From contig CAYJLC010000016.1 of NCBI GenBank assembly GCA_964370735.1, positions 1 to 42,174 of the forward strand: DNA of 42,174 bases, in the 5' to 3' direction. Positions 36,201 through 42,174 of the stretch are shown piece after piece. The DNA comes from CAYJLC01 sp964370735. Its GTDB lineage: Bacteria; Bacillota; Clostridia; Oscillospirales; Butyricicoccaceae. How positions within the stretch are numbered: position 1 is the stretch's first letter; every line of letters starts with the position of its first letter. Under the pieces are notes generated by a model. It did not search any database, was not told the DNA's origin, and saw only the letters and a program-made list of their open reading frames with translations. Position numbers and translations under genes: made by a program.

Positions 36201-39200
36201 AATTACCTTCCATAAATTCAGCTATGAATACCGAAGTTTCTCCGTTGAGAGCTTCTTCAATCGTACCATCATCGTTTTTTATGAGTTCTACTGAATTATT
36301 GAAAACAATTTCAACAGGTGCTAGCCCATAAACTGTGTCTGTTGGTTTGTTTACAGTATAAGAAAGCTCCTCTGGTTCAGTTAGTCCATTAAAATTAATT
36401 TTAATTGTATTAACATTGGACGCTGCGTCTTCAACTGTCATTAAAACATAATGGTCACCAGCTAAATTCGTAAGTGCTAAATCATACATCATCGTATAAG
36501 TATACTCGCCAAAGCGATTATATTCTGAGTCCGATGTAGGTTCACCTTTTGATGAAAGTAATAAATAAGGTGTATAATCTTCGATTTCTGTTCCATTCGC
36601 TTTAAAAAGCTGAACTTTTAACGATTGTAATAAAAAATCAGTTATTTGCACATATTGCATGGTAAGTCCACTATTATTGTTATCATCAGCATCAACTTCA
36701 CCATTTATTAAGCCATTTTCCCAGTCGACACTAATAAATGGTGGTGTTGTGTCAACTCCGTCAACTTCTATTGGGATAATTTCTTCGTTTAAAGCAATAT
36801 CGAAAATATTTATATTTCCTTTTACAGTATCTGTAAATGTTTGTGCATAAGTTCCTGTTTCTAAACCATCAACCCCTAAAATTGGAGTCATTATAAGTTG
36901 GTTGAATGGATTATCAATCATTATATCAGGAGCGTCTGTTAAATCATCAGAAACTAAAAGCTCACCTGTCATAGCCTCGATACTTTTTGAATCGCGTGGT
37001 GGCTCTAATCTTAAATTAAATTCTGGTTTTTGACTATCTAAATATAATGCAAAATCGTCTACACTATAAATTACATCGCCTGATTTCACACCATCAACAA
37101 ACCTAATATCCACTGTAACTTTGTTATGTTCATTAGTAAGCAAAGTCGGAACGCTTACAGTCGTGCTTACAGTATTGCCTTTATAACTAAGTTCGGTCGG
37201 TGTAATAGTTCCATCGACTTCTTTTCCGTGCACTTTCCAATCTGATGTTATAGTTTTGCCGTTTGCATCAGTTATTCTTGTTCTATATTCCACAAATTGA
37301 TAATCTGCAAACTCTTTTGCATTTTCTGCTTGTTCTGAAATCTCAACTTCTAAAACTTGCATTTGGTCTTTTGTGAAAAGTGAACCTTTATACTCGGTTA
37401 ATTCGCTAGTTATCGACATAGTAGGTTCGGTATTTCTAATCTTAAATTCGTGATAATATGAGCCTTTATTAAGATTAGTATCCTCTGTCGTTACTTTTAA
37501 TCTGTAAGCACCTGTTTCTAAATCACCTATCGAAACATCAAAAGCATAAAGTGTATCATTTATGTTTTCTACTGTAACCTCTGGTTTTAAAACTGTTTCA
37601 TTTGTCGCCGAAACTACTGAGTAACTTATGTCTTTAATTTTCGTAGCATCGATTGCAGTGATTGAAAACAAAGCACTTTTACCGATTGCATTTGAAATAT
37701 TTGTCACTGTGGTTGTCGGTTCATTATTATCAAAAGTGAAACTTTCTGACAGATTAAGTGGATTTCCTTCGGCAGAAATCGATTGATAATTTAATGTCCA
37801 TAATCCGTCTAATGTGATAGAAACTGTGTCGCCATCTTCGTTTTTATAGGTTTGCGAAGAATCACCGACATTTTTTAAATTTGTGCGAACAGTTGTGTCT
37901 ACTTTCACAAGTGGTGTAGTAGGATCATCATCGTGGTCTATTTCGCCTGACCAATAATATGATGCGTCAGCACCTTTATCAACTACGATTTCAATGTCGT
38001 AGTCTTTAGGGTAATTTTCATATTCGCCAACGATTAAATTCATTTCGGCTACTTTAAAATTCGTATCGTAAGCTTGTTTGAAATACTGTCCTTTTTGGTC
38101 TATTGTGCTATTTCCAACAGAATCTACGGCGAAATAATAAAGTGTGCCACTAGCTTTTTCGTCTTGTTCTAAAGTTATAGATGCAGTTGTTCCTACATTT
38201 TCGTTTGTTGTGTCTAAATAATACCATGTAGGAGCTTTTGTGTTGATTTCACCGGAAGTTGGTGGTTCTTCTGCATTATAATCATAAAATGCAGGTACAG
38301 TTCCACTAGACACGAAACAATAATACAGTTTAGCATCGTTTATGTCTTCTATTTCGAAATTAAAATCTAATCGTTTTTGCTTGTTTCCGTTTGAAAAACT
38401 TGTACTCGTTGTTAAATTCACTCTTGGGGCTAACGTATCAAGCTTAATCGGCACAATCTCCTCGGTTTTATTGAGTGCCCTATCAAACATTGTGATTTTA
38501 AGCTTGGTTGCACTTTCGGAGTATTGTTCATATCCTGTACTAATTTTATTGTTGTATAGTTTAAATGGCTCTCTTGTCGATAATTGATTATCCGAAAGTG
38601 TCACTCGGCTTGCAGAATCGGATTTTAAGGAATTTCCATCTTTGTCTAAAAGAGTTGCATAGAAGAAATTTCCGCTCGATTTTTCTACGCGTTCTATTTC
38701 ATCAACACCACGTTCGTTGTCAGTTGAATCGATGTTATAAACTATCTCGTTTGTGTATTTATCAGCATTTTGAACTTCAATATCAAAATCAATACCAGCA
38801 GTATCTATGATTAAGGCATCAAATTTCACCTGATAATGCGATTGTTCTTTATATCCATTTGAGCCATTATCAACTGCAAATTTATAATCTTGACCGTTAA
38901 GCTTTGCAGAAATATTGTTTAAATTAAGGGTAAAACCTTGTTCATTTATATTCTTAATATTAGTATCTTGAAGGTCAAATTTAATCGCAAGTTCGTTATA
39001 TGCATCATAATATTCTATATTATTTGAATAAATATTTCGTACAGTACCAAAAGTATCTGGAACGCTAATCGACGCTGAATTTATTTTTATGTTAGGACCT
39101 AACTCGTCCACATCATAGTTATTCCAGTTTGCATAGCCTTCCACCTCTGGGTTTGCTATTGGAACATATACCATAATATAATCGCTTTCAGCATTGTAAT

Positions 39201-40329
39201 AATGTCGAACACTTCCGTCGCCATAAGTCACTTTGCTGTTTCCACCATTCCCACCGAAATATGTATTACTTTTGCTTTTTGCTGGTTGTTTTCCATTAGC
39301 AACTTCATCAACAAAAGTAAAGTGAGTTAGAATTATTTCATATTTGTTATCATAGTAATTTGTATTTTTTAAAGCTTTTTCAGTTAAATTTACTGAACTT
39401 TTAACTTGCTCTGCTTCTGTCAAAGTTCCAGATTCCCTTGCCTTTGTCATCGCTTCGCCGACATGACCGATATTTGGGTCTACTTCGATTGTCACTTTAT
39501 TGATGCCTTTATCTAGCATATCATCAATTAAATCGTGATATTTATGCATTGGTATGCTATATCCAGTATTGTAATTGCCATCTTTAATTACATTGATATA
39601 CTTTTCTAAATCGTCCTCTTTTTTTATAAATTTATATGTATTTCCTGCATCGTCTGTTCCATAAATATCATAAATCATGCCACCATTAGACTCAAAAGTA
39701 CCGAATTTGTCACTATATGTTTGTAAAAATCCATATTGTGTCTGTACTATTCCTGTCCAATTAGATTCTATGTTTTGATAATCTCTACCATAATAAGGTG
39801 TTTCATATCTTGTGCCAGAAAAATCATATCCAAAAAGGTCTGTCATCAAAATTTGGTTTGTAATACCATCGCTCATCTCTATATAAAATGAGTTTCCTAC
39901 TGCTTGGCTTACATAATGTCGGAATTCATTCTCCTCAAATGCAGGATAATATAATTCTAACCACCCTCTCCAAGCATCCGTACCTTTAAAAGTCGCACCG
40001 AAAGTTGACATATCCCAAACAAATATATCATTAGATATTCCCTCATCAAATAATTCAAATCTACTTATTCCTCCAGGTTCAAAATTATCTATGTCCCAAT
40101 GGTCAAGCGACTTTGAATTCATAGTTTTTGCTGTCCCTCTTTTTACATAAGTAAAATAAAAATCATCATCAGTCCCAGAACCTTCATCTCTTGATGTAAT
40201 AACATTAAAACGTAAATCGTTATAAGACGAAGCTTCGATTGTCATCACAAACAAATTAAATGACAAAACTCCAGCCAATATTATTGCGCTAATTTTCTTG
40301 AACTTCATTTCATCCCATCCTTTCATCAT
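33280..40329 (-). CDS. Giant secreted Ig-like repeat surface protein
   Basis: The protein is 2349 residues. A signal peptide ends near TIEASS, followed by an N-terminal domain with no family I recognise (to about residue 500). A long chain of Ig-like modules follows, marked by recurring D-x-x-x-P linkers (DTLAPRVNL, DTTPPFISV, DTTPPELSV, DTEKPVISE, DKTAPVVTK, DKTPPEINN), about ten in all. No SLH, dockerin, LPXTG or C-terminal membrane helix is visible, so its attachment is unexplained. Two starts are plausible: ATG 40329, with TAGGAG upstream, or ATG 40308, with AAAGGA and a more normal MKFKK signal peptide start. It is the first gene of the three-gene surface operon. An adhesin or stalk role is inference. 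Confidence 0.85.
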   Translation of the reverse strand: MMKGWDEMKFKKISAIILAGVLSFNLFVMTIEASSYNDLRFNVITSRDEGSGTDDDFYFTYVKRGTAKTMNSKSLDHWDIDNFEPGGISRFELFDEGISNDIFVWDMSTFGATFKGTDAWRGWLELYYPAFEENEFRHYVSQAVGNSFYIEMSDGITNQILMTDLFGYDFSGTRYETPYYGRDYQNIESNWTGIVQTQYGFLQTYSDKFGTFESNGGMIYDIYGTDDAGNTYKFIKKEDDLEKYINVIKDGNYNTGYSIPMHKYHDLIDDMLDKGINKVTIEVDPNIGHVGEAMTKARESGTLTEAEQVKSSVNLTEKALKNTNYYDNKYEIILTHFTFVDEVANGKQPAKSKSNTYFGGNGGNSKVTYGDGSVRHYYNAESDYIMVYVPIANPEVEGYANWNNYDVDELGPNIKINSASISVPDTFGTVRNIYSNNIEYYDAYNELAIKFDLQDTNIKNINEQGFTLNLNNISAKLNGQDYKFAVDNGSNGYKEQSHYQVKFDALIIDTAGIDFDIEVQNADKYTNEIVYNIDSTDNERGVDEIERVEKSSGNFFYATLLDKDGNSLKSDSASRVTLSDNQLSTREPFKLYNNKISTGYEQYSESATKLKITMFDRALNKTEEIVPIKLDTLAPRVNLTTSTSFSNGNKQKRLDFNFEIEDINDAKLYYCFVSSGTVPAFYDYNAEEPPTSGEINTKAPTWYYLDTTNENVGTTASITLEQDEKASGTLYYFAVDSVGNSTIDQKGQYFKQAYDTNFKVAEMNLIVGEYENYPKDYDIEIVVDKGADASYYWSGEIDHDDDPTTPLVKVDTTVRTNLKNVGDSSQTYKNEDGDTVSITLDGLWTLNYQSISAEGNPLNLSESFTFDNNEPTTTVTNISNAIGKSALFSITAIDATKIKDISYSVVSATNETVLKPEVTVENINDTLYAFDVSIGDLETGAYRLKVTTEDTNLNKGSYYHEFKIRNTEPTMSITSELTEYKGSLFTKDQMQVLEVEISEQAENAKEFADYQFVEYRTRITDANGKTITSDWKVHGKEVDGTITPTELSYKGNTVSTTVSVPTLLTNEHNKVTVDIRFVDGVKSGDVIYSVDDFALYLDSQKPEFNLRLEPPRDSKSIEAMTGELLVSDDLTDAPDIMIDNPFNQLIMTPILGVDGLETGTYAQTFTDTVKGNINIFDIALNEEIIPIEVDGVDTTPPFISVDWENGLINGEVDADDNNNSGLTMQYVQITDFLLQSLKVQLFKANGTEIEDYTPYLLLSSKGEPTSDSEYNRFGEYTYTMMYDLALTNLAGDHYVLMTVEDAASNVNTIKINFNGLTEPEELSYTVNKPTDTVYGLAPVEIVFNNSVELIKNDDGTIEEALNGETSVFIAEFMEGNYYNGSLSHTFYADRLIDSYTFYAHDGFGNITKVVVDTSDITYDILMAQTKMTTTHVSSGKTYDGFEVIIPEADFEEYARYNLEIEYIPNPFTRSAEVMFIDSLDYTYYVNSDDTSNAYLYLGQEKEYSVYYKVKVGDKESIGEYRLLVDGDTTPPELSVRNSDNVLSEDVSIIVEAYDDSATTNLNSLSGTAEEIEAQYNALTPLEKSGISKIEIEHENVTIFTINTEDLDENATDYSYYFQTFDDGTGNLVFDYKVTENGSYKIIVTNGSGLESSAYITIDNYTPSLELAKISADDISVTYKDGLGNLIDETSYYGEVRAEITINDVTNPKGIEIYNNNGSNVVSLYDFANEFTFVLKDINHNFLDVPVSFDRFDTEKPVISELIPSSTEILGGFSIGAFYMAYNVTDNGGIAKTEIYIDGTKVSENTHEGVKEFEGIIYADVGGTPRNGIYKVVVTDIAGNKSERSILIDNFDLTNPVAGVMVNTKLPTRNDVILDVYYTEENVTLHSVEFFETDGKTVQSQNDFSVDENRITVKENGILRLKYYDMVENFGITNVSVNNIWKESPEVDAKLTLADDLFSVNVAFEKIADASDHFDLSDYSVIFRGEERRANESFTLTENDEYWFEIVDPLLNYKEVSVTVTGIDKTAPVVTKLDYQYDYAFYGGTEGSKIWHQTIMVEDGGLGYSAGTDENPVTNQNVLVTITTDKPTSFVGGTGESSTENSVIFSESGAQLYTLEKDNTLVTDYEVAIHVIDKTPPEINNLPDLIIYENPNANSEPYNKSMIVSGFEAIDRFGTDEILTDRVEITYDTVYYGDEAYPFNPETEGFFENNDFDSKKPYYVTYTVYDKAGNKTEIRRKITLVGLNDAIVLVNGMFPDSAGSVVLPHDTKEVTLEVKNSGTKAYARYVKNYDLTMGQMKIEGMVIAPTDDKTFKVSDLEAGNWNTFYLQTENADYFNIDVLIEEPKQQTITE

Positions 40330-40618
40330 TAATAAAACTCCTATGCTATTTAAGCTTCAAATACTCCTCTTTTTGCCCCCTCTCGTATATCTTGCATATT
40401 TTTCAAAATTATTAAAATAGTTAGTTTAATTTAAACAAACTTAAAAATTAATTTATGGGTGAAAATCTAATATTTGGAATTTCTTCTCTTATAGTAATTG
40501 TAACACTTTGTTCAAAAAAATAAATGTGCCAATCGGCACATTTTTGGTTCTCAAAAAATTACTGTAAGTGAATAAGCTATTAAGTTTAAATAAAATTGCA
40601 AATAAAAATATAAAAACA
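40330..40618. other. Divergent intergenic region, surface operon and MATE gene
   Basis: This AT-rich stretch separates the two divergent genes. It holds a palindromic stretch GTTTAA-t-TTAAAC (40424-40436) and a bidirectional stem-loop (40522-40543). I could not identify a convincing promoter for the surface operon, and no gene or riboswitch fold was recognised. Confidence 0.5.
40522..40545. terminator. Bidirectional stem-loop with T-runs on both strands
   Basis: AAATGTGCC (40522-40530) and GGCACATTT (40535-40543) form a 9-bp stem with a 4-nt loop. TTTTT follows on the plus strand, and a T-rich run follows on the minus strand. It lies upstream of both divergent genes, so it could block read-through between them. 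Confidence 0.6.
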
Positions 40619-40647
40619 TTGAAAAAAGATTAGAATTGTGCTAATAT
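40619..40647 (+). promoter_or_regulatory. Promoter of the MATE efflux gene
   Basis: TTGAAA (40619-40624), 17 bp and TAATAT (40642-40647) lie 55 bp upstream of the ATG, immediately before a large inverted repeat. Confidence 0.6.
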
Positions 40648-40648
40648 T

Positions 40649-40679
40649 AAATTAGTTAATTAACACAATTAACTAATTT
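40649..40679. promoter_or_regulatory. Inverted-repeat operator of the MATE gene
   Basis: AAATTAGTTAATT (40649-40661) and AATTAACTAATTT (40667-40679) are perfect 13-bp arms with a 5-bp spacer. They start 2 bp after the -10 box, over the transcription start. The sequence style (TTAGTTAATTAAC) is that of MarR-family operators, which often control efflux pumps; no such regulator gene is in the window. Confidence 0.65.
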
Positions 40680-40701
40680 ACGGAATTATCGAGGTTGTCT
40701 T

Positions 40702-42060
40702 ATGTACACTCTAAATAAAAATCAAATAAATATGTCCAAAGGACCTATCTTTAGTGGTATGATTCGCTACACTATTCCACTAGTGCTTACAGGGATATTG
40801 CAACTACTCTATAACGCTGCTGATATCATTGTAGTCGGAAATTTCGCAGAGCAAGGTGCCGTATCGGCAGTTTCTACAAATACACATATTATAAATTTAA
40901 TTATCAATGTGTTTTTAGGGCTATCTATCGGTATAAATGTAACTTTGGGACGTTTTTTTGGTGCAAAAGACGATAAAGAAATCCATAAAACTGTACATAC
41001 ATCTATTTTAATTGCAATTATTATCGGTTTTTTTCTGTCGGTTATAGGCTTTTTTATATCTAGACCACTTTTAGAATATATGCAGTCGCCACCAGATGTT
41101 TTAGACAGAGCGACTTTATATATGCAGATTTATTTTATCGGTATGCCATTTAATATCGTATATAATTTTGGTGGAGCAGTTTTAAGAGCTATCGGAGATA
41201 CTAAAAGACCTTTAAAATTCTTAGCCCTTTCTGGGGTAGTTAATGTTATTTTAAATTTATTTTTCGTAGTCGTTTTAAATCTAAGTGTAGCTGGAGTTGC
41301 ATTTGCGACAATAATTTCTCAAGGTGTTTCTGCATTTTTAGTAATAAGATGCCTTATAAAAGCCGATGATTCAACAAAACTTTGCCTAAAAAGTTTGAAA
41401 ATACACAAAGATTCGCTTTTGTCTATCTTAAAATTAGGATTGCCAGCTGGTTTGCAAGGTTCACTTTTCGCTTTTTCCAATGCATTAATTCAATCATCTA
41501 TAAACGAATTTGGGTCAATTGTTTCAGATGCTAATGGCATTGCTTCAAATTTAGAAGGTTTTTTATATGTAACGGTTAACTGTATCCAACAAACATCGAC
41601 TACATATACAAGCCAAAATGTTGGCGCAAGCAAATTTGGTCGTGTGAGAAAATGTTTGCCATACTCTTATTTAATAATTTTACTAATAATAGTGCCAGGT
41701 TCTATTGTTTTAACACTATTTGCAAGTGAAATCTCAATGATATATACTCAAAATGCCGAGATTATTGCATATACTGTCGAGCGACTTACCATAACAATTC
41801 CGTTATATTTTATGTGTTGTGTAATGGATGTTAATACAGGGCATTTAAGGGGACTTGGTTTTTCGCTATCGCCTATGCTAATAGCCGTTAGTGGAGTTGT
41901 AGTTTTCAGAATTTTGTGGATTTCTTTTATTTTCCCTGAGTTTTATTCGCTACAAACATTATATTTATCATACCCAATAAGCTGGTTTATTACAATATCT
42001 GCAAATTTAACATTATATTTTATTGTGCGAAAGAAAGTTCCGTCTAAAGATATATGCTAA
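40702..42060 (+). CDS. MATE-family multidrug efflux transporter
   Basis: The protein is 452 residues with about twelve membrane helices, the usual size and layout for MATE exporters that use Na+ or H+ gradients to expel cationic drugs and metabolites. Family-typical segments are visible in both halves: PLVLTGILQLLYNAADIIVVGNFA near the N-terminus (split over helix 1), GAVLRAIGDTKRPL between helices 4 and 5, and LGLPAGLQGSLFAFSNALIQ at the start of the second half. GAGG lies before the ATG. Expression is probably controlled through the inverted repeat at 40649-40679. The substrate is unknown. No clear terminator is seen before the window end. Confidence 0.93.
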   Translation: MYTLNKNQINMSKGPIFSGMIRYTIPLVLTGILQLLYNAADIIVVGNFAEQGAVSAVSTNTHIINLIINVFLGLSIGINVTLGRFFGAKDDKEIHKTVHTSILIAIIIGFFLSVIGFFISRPLLEYMQSPPDVLDRATLYMQIYFIGMPFNIVYNFGGAVLRAIGDTKRPLKFLALSGVVNVILNLFFVVVLNLSVAGVAFATIISQGVSAFLVIRCLIKADDSTKLCLKSLKIHKDSLLSILKLGLPAGLQGSLFAFSNALIQSSINEFGSIVSDANGIASNLEGFLYVTVNCIQQTSTTYTSQNVGASKFGRVRKCLPYSYLIILLIIVPGSIVLTLFASEISMIYTQNAEIIAYTVERLTITIPLYFMCCVMDVNTGHLRGLGFSLSPMLIAVSGVVVFRILWISFIFPEFYSLQTLYLSYPISWFITISANLTLYFIVRKKVPSKDIC

Positions 42061-42157
42061 AACAGTCGGTTAATTCACAAGTCAAAATTAAAATGCACTG
42101 TCGCACTAAAGTAATATTACACAAAATGTTTGTCAAGTTTTCTAAAAACCCCTCTAT

Positions 42158-42174
42158 CCAACCGAGTAGGTTGG
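42158..42174. repeat. Short inverted repeat at the window edge
   Basis: CCAACC (42158-42163) and GGTTGG (42169-42174) form a 6-bp stem with a 5-nt loop ending exactly at the last base. What follows is outside the window, so its role cannot be judged. Confidence 0.4.

Noticed and set aside
40330..40500. A c-di-GMP or other riboswitch before the surface operon
   Set aside because: I looked for the conserved riboswitch cores and found none; only short A/T palindromes are present.

Overview
The window is AT-rich DNA from a Gram-positive, low-G+C bacterium, most likely a member of Clostridia (perhaps a Lachnospirales relative; this is inference). The support is purine-rich Shine-Dalgarno sites before most genes, S-layer homology (SLH) domains, a dockerin and a cohesin-like domain, a GHKL/LytTR two-component pair, LplB/LplC-type sugar permeases and a lipoprotein binding protein. 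No tRNA, rRNA, CRISPR array or intact insertion sequence was seen. A run of ten Ns at 7515-7524 shows this is a draft assembly.

Left end (1-6950): the tail of a possible recombinase, a small uncharacterised gene with its own promoter, then a tight five-gene operon. The operon encodes a ribbon-helix-helix regulator; a 962-residue zinc-ribbon/TIR/TPR/transmembrane/RCC1-repeat protein; an SPFH protein ending in three zinc ribbons; and two small membrane proteins. It has a near-consensus promoter, a perfect palindrome just downstream of it, and a bidirectional terminator at its end. This is the best candidate for a poorly described defence or envelope-stress system.

Region 6977-15992 (minus strand): a GHKL sensor kinase, split by the assembly gap, lies with its LytTR response regulator. 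Upstream is a five-gene exopolysaccharide operon: GH5 glucanase, VTC-domain protein, DUF4956 membrane protein, CotH-type kinase and a BcsA-like glycosyltransferase with a PilZ domain. Stops and starts overlap or nearly touch within it. It probably makes and trims a cellulose-like beta-glucan under c-di-GMP control.

Region 16408-22420 (plus strand): a LacI-controlled sugar operon with a LacI regulator, a cytoplasmic GH30 glycosidase, two ABC permeases and a solute-binding lipoprotein. No ATPase gene is present, so a shared one is presumably used. A likely LacI operator lies just after the promoter, and its core recurs twice inside the GH30 coding sequence in an exact 24-bp repeat.

Region 22501-40329 (minus strand): three giant secreted surface proteins in one direction. 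The first translated (2349 aa) is Ig-like with no visible anchor. The second (2209 aa) ends in a dockerin. The third (1358 aa) has an N-terminal cohesin-like domain, Ig/MBG-type repeats and three C-terminal SLH domains. Together they suggest a non-catalytic cell-surface assembly held by cohesin-dockerin pairing. The right end (40619-42060) holds a divergent MATE efflux pump gene with a strong inverted repeat over its transcription start.
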